DNA of 64,000 nucleotides, taken from contig JAISKJ010000003.1 in assembly GCA_031260975.1 (NCBI GenBank), positions 723,109 to 787,108 of the forward strand, written 5' to 3'. Within the stretch, counting starts at the first letter, position 1. Each line of letters begins with the position of its first letter. Under the pieces are notes generated by a model that was not told the DNA's origin, did no database searches, and worked only from the letters and a program-made list of their open reading frames with translations. This DNA comes from Christensenellaceae bacterium (GTDB taxonomy: Bacteria > Bacillota > Clostridia > Christensenellales > UBA1242). Both the position numbers and the translations under genes were made by a program. Below, in pieces: positions 8,846 to 20,100 of this stretch.

Positions 8846-10951
8846 ATGAAAAATCAAATTGAAAGCCTGCTTAACCCTAAATCTGTGGCAATCGTAGGAG
8901 CATCTTTGACAGAGAGCTCGGTTGGCTTTGTAGTACTCAAAAATATCAAAGAATCAAGCTTTGAAGGGGAAATCTACCCTATCAATCCAAAATATGTTAA
9001 CGGAATGGGCCTTAAATTTTATCCAAGCATTTTAGATACCCCAGAAATACCCGACTTAGCAGTGATAGTAATTAACTCAAAGCTGGTGCTTGACGCCATA
9101 GAAGAGTGTCACAAAAGGGGCATAAGAGGTGTGTATATCATAAGTGCAGGCTTTAAAGAAGCCGGCCATGACGGAGCCGAGCTTGAAAAGCAACTGAGCA
9201 ATAAGCTTAAAGAATACGGCATCAGAGCCATCGGGCCAAACGGAATAGGAATACTAAATAACTGCCCCGAAAACAAGATAAACGCCTCTTTTGCTGACAA
9301 TAATACCACATTCGGAAAAACCGCCTATATCAGCCAGAGCGGTGCGCTCGGGTGCGGAGTTCTCAACATGCTGAGCGACATGGGTCTGGGTCTTGCGTAT
9401 ATGGTATCTCTTGGAAATCAGTGCGATATCACTACCACCGAACTTATTGAATACTTTGGGGATAACAAAAATGTTGACCAGATTTTGCTCTATATCGAAA
9501 CCATCAAAGATGCCGACAAGTTTAAAGAAGCTTGTCAAAAAGTAAGCAAAACTAAGCCCATAATCTGCGTAAAATCAGGCAGAAGCGACAAGGGAGCCGT
9601 GGCCACAACCTCTCACACGGGCTCGCTTGCAGGCTCCGAAATTGTTACTGAAGCCTTTTTGAAACAATGCGGAGTACTACGCCAAATTTCGCTTAGTGAT
9701 ATGCTCACAACCAGCTTTGCAGTTTCAAAAACCTGCGTGCCGGCAGGAAATAAAACTGTCATTATGACCAACGGCGCGGGCCCTGCAATCCTGGCCGTTG
9801 ACAAGCTTGTTGACCTCGGAATCGAGCCCATCAAAATTCCCGATAACCTCATAGAGACACTCAAAACTTTTAACTCCCCTCTTGCTTCCTACAACAACCC
9901 AATTGACATGATAGCCTCCGCAACACCGGAAGTTTATCAAAAAACTCTGGATGAGTGCCTGAAGCACAGTGAGGTTGATATTGTTTTACTAATCCATCTT
10001 GAGCTTCTGGGCTACAAAAGTGAGGATATAGCAAAATCCACCATGACCGTTGCCAAAAAATATCCTAAAAAGACGGTGCTGAGCGTATATATCACACCTG
10101 AGCAAAACTTTGACAGAATTATAAAATCAAACCCCACTATGCCTGTATATAAAACTGTTGACGAAGCAGCGCACGCCATAAAACAACTGCTACGCTATAA
10201 AAACTGCCGTGAAGCCGATATAAAACCTCTATCCGGCATCAAACTAGACAAAGCAAAAATCAAAGCCATTCTGGACGGCGCCAAAAAAGAAAATCGAACG
10301 CTTTTGACCACCCACGAATCACTTGAAATATTCAAAGCATGCGGGCTTAATGTATGTAAGTCTATGCTTGCAACAACCGAAGCCGAGGCCATTAAGCTAG
10401 CCAATGAAATCGGCTACCCCGTTGTTTTAAAAGCCTCGTCAAAAGTTATGACCCACAAAAGCGATGTCGGAGCGGTTAAGGTAAACATTAAAAACGACGA
10501 CGAGCTTAAGAAAAATTACAGCCAAATCATAAAATCTCTATCCGAGCACGGATACAGCGAGGGCCTCGAAGGCATTTTGGTGCAGCAGATGATAAAGCAC
10601 GACAAAGCCTTTGTGGTTGGCCTTAGCACCGACCCGCTCTATGGCAAGGTTTCAATGTTTGGCTTCGGCGGTGTATACGTTGAAGTTTTCAAAGATGTTT
10701 GCTTCAAAACCTTGCCGCTCACAACTGAGGACCTTCATGAGCAGCTTTATACCCCAAAATCAAGCAAGCTACTGATGGGGGCCCGCGGTGGCGTAAAAGC
10801 CAAAATGGAGCAAATCGAAAAAGCTCTTGCTGCTGTCAGCGAGCTGTCACAAGCCTTCCCGAGCATTCAGGAGTCGGATATTAACCCGCTCGTAATCGAA
10901 GAAGCCACCGGCAATGCAGTTGTAGTTGACGCCAGATTCGTAAATAGTTAA
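8846..10951 (+). CDS. ADP-forming acetate/acyl-CoA ligase (fused alpha-beta acetyl-CoA synthetase)
   Basis: 701 aa from ATG 8846. The enzyme converts acyl-CoA + ADP + phosphate to acid + ATP + CoA, so it yields ATP in fermentation. Domains in order: CoA-binding Rossmann domain (about 1-130), succinyl-CoA-ligase-like domains (about 150-450) and a C-terminal ATP-grasp domain (about 480-695, with PVVLKASS and the closing VVVDARF). The phosphohistidine motif SHTGSLAGSE is present with the active residue at His257. A fused single chain is typical of bacterial and some archaeal members. It is transcribed alone, opposite to the conjugation genes on both sides. It is followed by a REP-like hairpin, with no obvious terminator. 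The substrate (acetate, propionate or aryl acids) cannot be read from sequence. Confidence 0.9.
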   Translation: MKNQIESLLNPKSVAIVGASLTESSVGFVVLKNIKESSFEGEIYPINPKYVNGMGLKFYPSILDTPEIPDLAVIVINSKLVLDAIEECHKRGIRGVYIISAGFKEAGHDGAELEKQLSNKLKEYGIRAIGPNGIGILNNCPENKINASFADNNTTFGKTAYISQSGALGCGVLNMLSDMGLGLAYMVSLGNQCDITTTELIEYFGDNKNVDQILLYIETIKDADKFKEACQKVSKTKPIICVKSGRSDKGAVATTSHTGSLAGSEIVTEAFLKQCGVLRQISLSDMLTTSFAVSKTCVPAGNKTVIMTNGAGPAILAVDKLVDLGIEPIKIPDNLIETLKTFNSPLASYNNPIDMIASATPEVYQKTLDECLKHSEVDIVLLIHLELLGYKSEDIAKSTMTVAKKYPKKTVLSVYITPEQNFDRIIKSNPTMPVYKTVDEAAHAIKQLLRYKNCREADIKPLSGIKLDKAKIKAILDGAKKENRTLLTTHESLEIFKACGLNVCKSMLATTEAEAIKLANEIGYPVVLKASSKVMTHKSDVGAVKVNIKNDDELKKNYSQIIKSLSEHGYSEGLEGILVQQMIKHDKAFVVGLSTDPLYGKVSMFGFGGVYVEVFKDVCFKTLPLTTEDLHEQLYTPKSSKLLMGARGGVKAKMEQIEKALAAVSELSQAFPSIQESDINPLVIEEATGNAVVVDARFVNS

Positions 10952-10978
10952 AGATGGAAATTGCTTTGTTATTTCATT

Positions 10979-11040
10979 CCTCGCAATGACATAAAACACG
11001 TCATTGCGAGGGGTGCATCGTCACGACGCGACAATCCCAA
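10979..11040 (+). repeat. REP-like palindrome (GTCATTGCGAGG type)
   Basis: Perfect 12-bp stem CCTCGCAATGAC / GTCATTGCGAGG with a 9-nt loop. It is followed by GACGCG and a CAATCCC tail. This sequence type is a known dispersed palindrome in many unrelated bacteria. Related sequences occur here at 44701-44782, 24180-24216 and, weakly, at 14012-14045. Confidence 0.75.
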
Positions 11041-11163
11041 ATTCTATCCTTACATTGCATAAAATCACAACTCGGCACAAAAAATAACCACTTTAACACT
11101 AAAATATAGCATTATTTAATAAGCGACCATACGGTCAGCCAAACCGACCGAGCAGTCTGACAC

Positions 11164-11192
11164 AAAAAAAGACCCTTTGGGGGTCTTTTTTT
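11164..11192 (-). terminator. Terminator of virD4
   Basis: Stem GACCC/GGGTC flanked by A- and T-runs. It overlaps the virD4 stop codon and would work in both directions. Confidence 0.8.
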
Positions 11193-13198
11193 TAAAAGTC
11201 ACTCATTCGAGAGAGAATTTTTCTGTTTCTCTCAATTATGCTATATGACACTCTGGCCTCGTCAAGCGCACGGCTGGGAACATATCCCTGAACAGTTTGG
11301 CTTGTGTCAAACATAGGCGTTGCCCAAGCGTAGGTGCTTTTGCATTTGATAGGAAATTCATTTAGAATTTTTACAATTATAGTACCCGTCTTATCTCTGG
11401 CACCTTCAAGGTGACCCAGCTCATCCGGATAAATAAGCGGACGGGATACCATGCTGACATTGGTGGTCTTAGAAGTATCTTCTTTCTGTTTGGTTTTGCT
11501 TTCGGTTTCCATCTTGATTGAAATGTCACCGCAGAGCTTGCTGAACTCTTCACAGGTCGGATGGTCGTCGGTACCTACGAATATTTTAATCGGACAGTTG
11601 CCCTTCAGCACCGCAGCTACATCATCGCCGTATTTAGCGTTGAGCTGACTGAATGACTGAAGCACAAGAGCAAAGAATATGTTTCGGCTTCGCGCTACCG
11701 TTATCATGCCGGCAATCTTTTCAATCTTTGGCAGGTTTGCAAATTCATCCATCATAAAATATGTGATTCTCGGCAACTTTTGTTCAGGATATTTGTTGGC
11801 AAGATCCACAAGCTTGTTATAAAGCTGAGATATCATCATAGTTGCAATACCGTGACGGCTTTCTTTTTCATCGGGTATGATTATGAACAATGCTGTAGGT
11901 TTGTCGGCATAACTGTCAAAATTCATCTCATTTTTGCTTGTTGCAAAACACATACCTGTGTCATTAAACAATCCAATCTTTGCCCCCACTATACCCATAT
12001 ATGACCTTGTGGTGGTCGGAGCATTGTTTATGGCTGTGGTAATAAGCTGACCGACCTTGCTGAACTTGTCTCTGCCCAAAAAGTATTGCCGCAACGTTTT
12101 ATAAGGGTTTTCAGGGTCAGCGTCTTTATAGTTACATATTTTAGATAGGTTGTAAAAATTAAAGCGCTCTCTGGTCATTCCAAGGTCGGGGTTCATACTG
12201 TCCTCAAGCATAGCAAGCATAGTTCCGTAAATAAACTCCTGTGCTCCCCTCTCCCAGCTACTGTCCTGCTTGCTTTCAATCGGACACAAAACACCCGCAA
12301 TTTCTCTCAACTCATTTTCGGCCAAGTCAATAAGCTCAGCTTTCTTAGCTTCAATGTCCCCCAGCACGCTCTCTTTGTTTGGATAGGCCACGCCTCTAAA
12401 CTCATACCATTCATAGTTATATTCACGGGCAATAATCTTAAGCCCCAGGTCAGCCGGATTTACGTTTGTATGTACCTTAACTTCTTTCTGAAGCTCGTGC
12501 GCCTCGTGATACATCATATATGAATTGTCAAGCGGGTTCCAGCAAACCGATGCGTAAGGCTGCCTCAGGTTAAATACCTTCACGTCATAGCCGCATTTTT
12601 GCAGGTGGTTGTTGTTTTTTGCATACAGCTCACCCTTAGGGTCGGTTATAACAAAGCTGGGTTTACTTTTGGTTTTGGCCAAAATTTGTATCTGCGGAAT
12701 GATAAATCTCTCGGTTTTACCGGTTCCGGTGGTACCGATTACCATAGTGTGGATAGCTTTATACATATTTATATGAAGGTTGTTGCCTTCAAGCTGGCTT
12801 CGCAGAAGCATTCCGTCTTTACTTTGGCTGATGGTGCTCCATGTGCAATACATAAACTGTTTTTCGGTCCGTAGCTCCTTTTCGGTTATCCATCGGCTGT
12901 CAAAATATTGTTCCAGATTGTCGCCCTTTTTGGTCTGGGTCTTAATTCCGCCTTTACCAGAGCCGCTGCTACCCAACTTATCAGATTTTTTGACAATCCA
13001 AATCAAAAGGAAAATTGCAACTGTTGCCCCCACAACCCCCAAGAACATTCCGTTACTAAATACAGCCCCGGGGCTTAAGTCTCCATTATTAAAAAGAAAC
13101 CCCGTTACTACATAGGCAATAATAACAATGATAATAAGAAAGAACAATCCATAAAGTAAATTGCCTCCAACCTTTTTCTTGCCGCTATCATCCGCCAT
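11192..13198 (-). CDS. VirD4/TraG-family type IV coupling protein
   Basis: 668 aa. This is the membrane-anchored ATPase that brings substrates to a type IV secretion channel. Two N-terminal hydrophobic segments (about 12-35 and 48-70) are followed by the Walker A motif GTTGTGKT (residues 155-162), VITDPKGELY about 35 residues later, and Walker B FMMDEFANLP near residue 455. Length and motif spacing match the TraG/VirD4 family; there is no truncation. It has its own promoter (13287-13315), a leader hairpin and a terminator. It is divergent from the pilin-like gene. Its normal partners would be a relaxase or protein effectors; none is recognisable in the window. Confidence 0.93.
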   Translation of the reverse strand: MADDSGKKKVGGNLLYGLFFLIIIVIIAYVVTGFLFNNGDLSPGAVFSNGMFLGVVGATVAIFLLIWIVKKSDKLGSSGSGKGGIKTQTKKGDNLEQYFDSRWITEKELRTEKQFMYCTWSTISQSKDGMLLRSQLEGNNLHINMYKAIHTMVIGTTGTGKTERFIIPQIQILAKTKSKPSFVITDPKGELYAKNNNHLQKCGYDVKVFNLRQPYASVCWNPLDNSYMMYHEAHELQKEVKVHTNVNPADLGLKIIAREYNYEWYEFRGVAYPNKESVLGDIEAKKAELIDLAENELREIAGVLCPIESKQDSSWERGAQEFIYGTMLAMLEDSMNPDLGMTRERFNFYNLSKICNYKDADPENPYKTLRQYFLGRDKFSKVGQLITTAINNAPTTTRSYMGIVGAKIGLFNDTGMCFATSKNEMNFDSYADKPTALFIIIPDEKESRHGIATMMISQLYNKLVDLANKYPEQKLPRITYFMMDEFANLPKIEKIAGMITVARSRNIFFALVLQSFSQLNAKYGDDVAAVLKGNCPIKIFVGTDDHPTCEEFSKLCGDISIKMETESKTKQKEDTSKTTNVSMVSRPLIYPDELGHLEGARDKTGTIIVKILNEFPIKCKSTYAWATPMFDTSQTVQGYVPSRALDEARVSYSIIERNRKILSRMSDF

Positions 13199-13228
13199 AA
13201 AGCACCCCCCTCAATATAACTTATATTA

Positions 13229-13266
13229 ATGCATGTACATTTATCATTAAATGTATATCATTGCAT
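13229..13266 (-). promoter_or_regulatory. Stem-loop in the virD4 leader
   Basis: TACATTT/AAATGTA hairpin with a 6-nt loop, extended by outer ATGCA/TGCAT arms. It lies in the 5' untranslated region (about 80 nt) between the predicted transcription start and the virD4 ribosome site. Confidence 0.45.
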
Positions 13267-13286
13267 CAATTTAGTGTGTTATAGCA

Positions 13287-13315
13287 ATTATAATATATAA
13301 TCAGCCTATTGACAA
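13287..13315 (-). promoter_or_regulatory. Promoter of virD4
   Basis: Minus strand: TTGTCA (13310-13315), 17-nt spacer, TATAAT (13287-13292). The rest of this 389-nt gap (13199-13587) holds the pilin promoter and an AT-rich stretch containing short AATGAC/GTCATT repeats. Confidence 0.7.
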
Positions 13316-13523
13316 GTCTTTTATATGATTTTGTATAGATTCGTTACTCAAAGCCGATATATAATAATGACGAGGATTTTGTCATTTTGAAAAATGACCG
13401 AATTAGATTGTTTGATAGATAGCATAGCGACCGATAAAAACTCCTCCTTATGTCACTTTTTTCTTCTTTTCATCAAAATTTTCAAAAAAAAATTAAAAAA
13501 TGCAAAAAACTTTGTAAAACGTT

Positions 13524-13551
13524 TTGATTTCTTGTATTTTTATGTTATATT
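13524..13551 (+). promoter_or_regulatory. Promoter of the pilin-like gene
   Basis: TTGATT (13524-13529), 16-nt spacer, TATATT (13546-13551). A strong ribosome site AAGGAGG (13573-13579) precedes ATG 13588. Confidence 0.6.
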
Positions 13552-13587
13552 ATTCTCATAATAAATCTTGGTAAGGAGGAAAGTTTC

Positions 13588-13935
13588 ATGGCATTTCTTA
13601 CTCAATTGGCAAGTTTGATAATAAACAAGTCTTTTTTGACCGGTATTTTCTTTAATCCGGACAATTGGCCTACGGGTGAAAAATGGGGCTGGCTCGGAGG
13701 AGTTGTAGAATTTATTGACAGCGCGTTTGTTCCTATTTTGATTATCCTTGGTGCAGTGGGCGGAGTTTGGTGTATATTCCTTGGTGTAAATTTGGCCCGT
13801 GCAGAGACCGCCGACAAAGCTGATGAAGCAAAAAAGAGACTTATTAACGTAATTATTGCCGTTATTGCAAGTGCCCTATTGATATTCTTGCTGGCACTGT
13901 TTGTTGCAAACATACCGAACATCTTCGGAGAATAA
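13588..13935 (+). CDS. Small two-helix pilin-like conjugation protein (VirB2/TrbC-like)
   Basis: 115 aa. A hydrophobic N-terminal segment is followed by two clear membrane helices (about 46-68 and 90-110). They are joined by a charged cytoplasmic loop rich in Ala/Glu/Lys that ends in KKRLINVIIAVIA. Small size, this topology and the loop match the Mbov_0395-type pilin-like proteins and VirB2/TrbC pilins that accompany TrbL-like, VirB4 and VirD4 genes. The very strong ribosome site fits a subunit needed in many copies. It is divergent from virD4 and followed by a terminator, then by the giant surface-protein gene. The pilin role is inferred from size, topology and context. Confidence 0.7.
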   Translation: MAFLTQLASLIINKSFLTGIFFNPDNWPTGEKWGWLGGVVEFIDSAFVPILIILGAVGGVWCIFLGVNLARAETADKADEAKKRLINVIIAVIASALLIFLLALFVANIPNIFGE

Positions 13936-13961
13936 CTACAACAAAAACCAGCACCTTCATT

Positions 13962-13990
13962 AAACCCGACTATGTCGGGTTTTTGCTTTT
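13962..13990 (+). terminator. Terminator of the pilin-like gene
   Basis: AAACCCGAC/GTCGGGTTT stem with a 3-nt loop, then TTGCTTTT. A second hairpin with a T-run follows at 14060-14084 (AAGGCAT/ATGCCTT). Between them lies a decayed REP-like sequence (about 14012-14045). Confidence 0.8.
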
Positions 13991-14180
13991 GCGGGGCAGG
14001 ATGTCAATTAAAAGGCGATTCTATCGATACGCTCCGGAATGACATTTGTTTTACCCATTAAGGCATATTAAACATGCCTTTTTTGTTTGCTGTTTTGTGC
14101 CTTAATATGATATATTATATATAATTATATATTATATACAAATACTAACCATGATGGGGACCAAAACAGAGGAGTATTTT

Positions 14181-17100
14181 ATGAAAACAATAAAAAAAGT
14201 CTGGGTTTCAACAATTTTTGTGGGTGTGATAATGGCGCTATGTTCAGCGCTATTTGTTGACATTAATGTTCAAAGGAACCCATCCGCTACGGCTGGATAC
14301 GGAACATCAGAGGCTGTGACCAGCGAAGCAGCGGCATGGCAATATATAAACTACGGCACTGCGCAGAACCCTATAAATCTGCCTTATGCGTTTTATTTGC
14401 ATAACGCAAACTACGATCAGGGCCCTCCTGCCAATCCAAACGGATATTATGTGCAGCCAAACAACTATAACGCCACGACCAACACCGTCTCGGACCCCGT
14501 ACATATACCTCTGGCAACCGAACCTACCGACGAAACCAATCCCGAACTTAATCCTCATGGCCCTCTTGATCCTTATAACTCAAATGTTAGCATAAGGTTT
14601 GGAAGCGATGATGCAAACTATTCTGTCAAGGTAACTCAACTGACCGTTACCGGATTTGTGGGTAGCACAGAGCTTGACCTCAGCACCGCTGTCACCACCG
14701 GCTATACAACCACCAGCCAAGGTGCTACTATTCCTTATCAATATTTTGAATATGACATTTCTTTGCATGAAATAGGCAGTATTATCAGCCCGTCTGGCAC
14801 TTTCGATACCGGAACAGATATGCTTAAAAAGACACAATTTGGGTCAGATCCGCTTTTGCCGCACGAGCGTATAGGAACATATACCTTTAACTTCTCATAT
14901 GCTTATTCCTATCCAAACGGTGTATCGGGCACAACAAATTATAAATTTCAGTTTAACATAATCAATGAAGACATTTACACCGCCTTTTCTCCCCAAGTTT
15001 ATGGGGCCGACAAAGTAGGGAGTTCAAACTATTACGTTTACAACTTTAATCAAGATACCACCCCCACCATGGGCTTTGACGCAACCAAGTTTGCGCCAAG
15101 TTTTACGCTTTCTAAGAAGTCCAGCAACAGCATAACCTCAAGCACAGATTACACTTTTTCTCAGTTTATCAAAACCAATTCCAACCCTTCGGGCGTTGCT
15201 GCCACTCAACCAAGAACTTCAGCGACACCCACCGGTGAAATTCAGCTGAGCGGAAACCAGAAGATTTATACATACAAACGCTACTTCCCTATCATTCCTG
15301 CTGACGGAGGCACCCCCATAGACAAAAACAACCCGTCAACATATATCATTACTGACGACTACTCTACTATTGACTTAGGTGACCCGCTAACTTATATAGT
15401 TGTGGATTATTACGCAGAGTTTAACCCACAAAGTTTCGGTGATTATACACTTAATATACAGTATTTAATTGAAGGCTCTTCAAACAATTATATTATAGCA
15501 GAAATCTCAGAATCAATAACAAGTCTAAAGACCAGATACCTTAGTATCTTTGGTTTTGTTGCCGATTACTATAACCAAGGTGTTAATCCAAAGGCCTACA
15601 CCGAGCTTAAAAATAATTACACACAGGCCAACGCTTATGCCGTAAATATGCAGACAAGCAATATCTATTCATACTTTTCTGGTGCCGCAGGCGACAACCA
15701 TATTTTTGCTTCAACCCCCACAATCAACACCGCCAGAGATATTCCTGTTACAAATCAGGCTCCGATAAGGTTTGAGTTTTACGGCACGCTAGGCTCGGGC
15801 TCTCAATTCTGGACATACACCGACAATTCCACCTACACCGCCAAAGAACAGGCGCTCATGGCGCTGAACAACCCCTCTGCTCTTTTGGGCGGACAGACAT
15901 ACTACTCGGGCGCAACATTTACGCAAGAAGGCATTTATCTTGTTCAAATAAACTATACTCTAAGCTCTTCACTTAACATAGCGGCAGTTCCACCCTTGGG
16001 TGTAAGCGGCACGCAGTTTTTTGTGTTTGAAATCAACAACACCCCGCCTCAGATTTTGGTGCAGGCAATAAGCGACGGCCCAAGCAGCACCAGAGTTGCG
16101 ACTACAATGACAACAAAATATACCAACCAAGACCTTAGAATTCTGTTGCCTACCTACACCTATACTTTCTTTGCGCCTGTATCTGTGCAGGGGCAAATTT
16201 ATAACGCCTTTAACCTAAATACCAACCCCAACAGCCAAACTCTTTATAAAAAGACCGAAACCAGCGGCATTGACACCACAGTAAATATAGGCGGCACAGA
16301 TTACAATTATTATGTCCGAAATCAGGGCAGCGTACTCGATTACACCTACTCTAAAGATACCTATGGCTTTGTATACGTAAACATTACATACGGCGCAAGC
16401 AGAACAACCTATACCGTGCGCTATATAGTTGACAATTCAAACTTCAGCGCGGTAGAACTAAAGACTGTGCAATACAACGACACCAACTACGTAAAAGAAA
16501 ACACCTTTGACCCTTTGTGGGTTTCGCAGTTGACAAGCGGACGCGCCGTTGATTTGCAAGCCTTAATAAACTCCGCCTTCTCTCTTGATTGGAACGAAAA
16601 GCTATGGGCACAGTATGAACCAGACGGCCTTTCTTCAAACGTTACGGCCTACAGACTGCCATTTGAAAACTTCGGAGCTACACCTGAGGCGTTGCTTGCT
16701 TCCAACGGCACTGATTATATGGTGGCAAACGGATATCAGACTACCTCTATAGAACCGGTAGCATACAAAAATAGCAAAGGCAGCAATATCGTAAACAGTG
16801 ACAATTTTGTGTCGGCAAACGGCGTATACCTCTTTTATGTAGAGGACTATGCCGGAAACAATTTCTGGCGCATGGTCATGCTTGACAAAACCCGAGCTAT
16901 GGTTATTCAAAAAGATAACAGCGATACTGTATACGTTCCTTCAACAGGTATGCCCAACTTTGTAAATGAAGAAACCAAGCTTATATTCGGAACACATAAA
17001 GTCATTGAAATAACGAGCACTGCCCCTTCCAGCATGGAATATACTATAAACGGCATAACCTATAACCTGCTGGGTCTCAGCGGTGCAAACAGCGTAGGAA

Positions 17101-20100
17101 AGCTTCAGAATACAAGCTTTTTTAAGCCTGACACTGCTTTTGACAGCGCAACCTCCTCATATTTGTCGGTTGCTATCAACAAAATTGAATATCAATCCAC
17201 CGACACTAGTGAGAGCAGCACAGATGTCGGCAGCGAAGGTCAAATAAAAACTTTGCCGGTCGGAAATTCTATGATAACCATTTATCCGCCGCCGCCGCAA
17301 ACCGGAACTGAATTTTATGGCGAATACCGATATAACTTCAAAATATTTCCTAACAACAACAAAATCATTTCGCTTGGCCGCGACATAACCAGTAACTATG
17401 AAGTTCAGATGAATATGGATCAGGCTCAAGGCCAATATTGGGCATATTCAAACGAAGACAACCTAACAAACAACAAATATATTCCGACCAAAACAGGTAC
17501 CAACCTTAATCTGCTAAAATTCCTGTTTAAGCAGCCCGCTCCGGGTGCAGCAACTCACATTGAACAAGTCTCTTATGACTACTACCCCTTTGACTACAAC
17601 GCTGCATCAAGCTACCCCTTTTCTTCGGTGGCGCTTGAAAGCAGAACCGATGTACTTGACTATGCTATACCCAACGACCCCACTCAAATTCCTGCACCAA
17701 CTGCTCAAAACTTTTTAGTATATTATGTTGACAACGGAAATAATCCGTCTGTGGCGCAGACATTGCCCGGAAAATATGTGTTTAGCAGAACCTACGCATA
17801 TAGCCCCAGCGGCTACGGACTTGATATCCAAACCAGGACTTACACCGTTTATGTTGACCAAAACGGAATAATATCATCAACATACAACGGCAACTTGCGT
17901 GAAGTGGGCGACAATATTTCAATTATTCTGGGGGCAGAAACCTCCAATCCTTATACCTTTAAAAACTTCTTCCGAACAACAGGCGAGGTCGACCGTCAGG
18001 GCAACCCCATTATTTTGTCGACAAACAAAATGCCCGTGCAGCTTATGATTCCTGCATTTAAATACTACAACTCTCCGCGTATATCATCGGCATACGCGTT
18101 CAGCCGTCTGGACGTAAATATTTTGTATACCAGCCCCAACGCATCTGCTATGAGTCAGGAAACACTGTTTAACCGAAACTCCTCGCTCTATAACATCCTA
18201 AACTTTGCTGAAAACAACGTATACTACTCTGCCCCGGGCAACGCCTCGGCGCTTCCCACATTCAGTGAAGAAGGACTTTATACCATCACCATAACCGACA
18301 ACACCGGTTACACCGACCGTATAAACAATGGCTGGGAAACTATCACAAACGTAAATCCCAAAAAGATTGTGTTTGCATTCAGGATTGTTCATTCAAGGCC
18401 CACAGCTACCTTTGAGGTAGCTCCAAACAGCGGTTCAAAATATACGCTTACCGAGAGCTTAGACAACGACGGTCATACCTTTGCCACCAACGCAAAGCAC
18501 GGTGAAGCAGCAGTAACCATGAGCTGGCAGGATCCGGCTGACCCGTATACTGCCAAAGTAGCTCAGGTAAACGTAAGCAGCAACAAAAGCGCTGTAACTG
18601 AAACCTTTAACCTTTCGGATATCAATATTGAAGCCCTATTGGCTACACGGCCAAACGGTGAACTTTTGGGATATAACGGAATTATATCACCGTCATATCT
18701 GGTGTCATTTAAAATAGCCCGAATAGCAACCAATACCTTCTATGACACCAAAAATGGCACAATATATTATCAATATAGCTATACAATGCAGTTTAACATT
18801 GAATATGAGTGTATATATACAATTGAGCTGCGATATGCAAAATTGGGCGAACTCAACCATGGCTTCGGCAACTTTGTAAACAACACTTATACCCTTCAGA
18901 TAGACCGAACCAAACCCACTAACAATATAAGCAACCTACTTTCGACAGATTCTTATTTGGTGAGCTCAGGCTATTATGGCAGCAGCGACACTACCTATCT
19001 GCTGTCAACCTTTGCAAATGAAAACCAACTGCCGGGGCTTGACCAAACTCAGGGGCAAGCAGGACGTCCGATTATATATGATTACTCCTTCGGAATTCAA
19101 AATTCATACGCAATGAATTACAACGCATCCGATGCCCTCAAAACCTTCTATGTAAGAAAGTATAACAAATATGACGCAAACTCCGGAGCCAGCGCAAACG
19201 CATCTTTGACGCCCGACAACCCTCTCTATACTTCCGGACTAAACTATCTGCAGTTTAACCCCTACACCTACCTCAGCGACGGATATATCGCGGTTATGCG
19301 TGACGGCAGCAGATTTGTAAACATGAACGACAATCTCGGGTTTGCCGTAAACGGAACAACCTTCAGAGCAGCAGTTATGGCAGCGCTTAAATATACCTCT
19401 ACCGCCACTGCAGTCGAAATAAGCGGCTTCTATGAAATAATCGAGCGCGACCTTGCCGGAAACTACAGAGCCTACACTATATATATAGGCGACGGAGCAC
19501 AAAACTTTAACCTTTTTGAGCTGGTGGCGTCTGACGGCACCAATCCGCCGCAGCCATTTAATAATGCAATAGCCGACCCGACAATCTATAGAACCCTGAA
19601 TGTCACCGACTATAAGGCGAAGCTTGGCTGGGCTCATGTGTCACTTCAAAATATGAACACCGAAACCATACTCATAAATAATGTCGCAATTACACCATAT
19701 GACCCCAAAAACCAAAACAGTGAAAGCATAAAATATCTAAATCAATTTAACAATGCTTTCATGGCAATTGCTTCAAACAGCAAGTTCATGCTCTCTTCAA
19801 GCACAACAGGTTTTGTTGCAACTCAAAAGACAATAAATATTATTGTGCAATATGCTAAGTTGCCGCCACCCGAAGTTCTGAGTATTACAAGCTCCTCAAT
19901 GAAGCGGCTGATATTTCCTAAAAAAGACTCTTCCGACCCGAATATAACCACCTACCCCATGACAATCGCTATATATGGTTACAACTCAGTGTCGGGCACA
20001 TATAGCAATCTCATCAAATACTTTGACAGCATACCCGATGACGGCGACCCCTCAACCGAAGAATTTGAGGACATTCCAAACGGCCTTGCTGCCACCTTTG

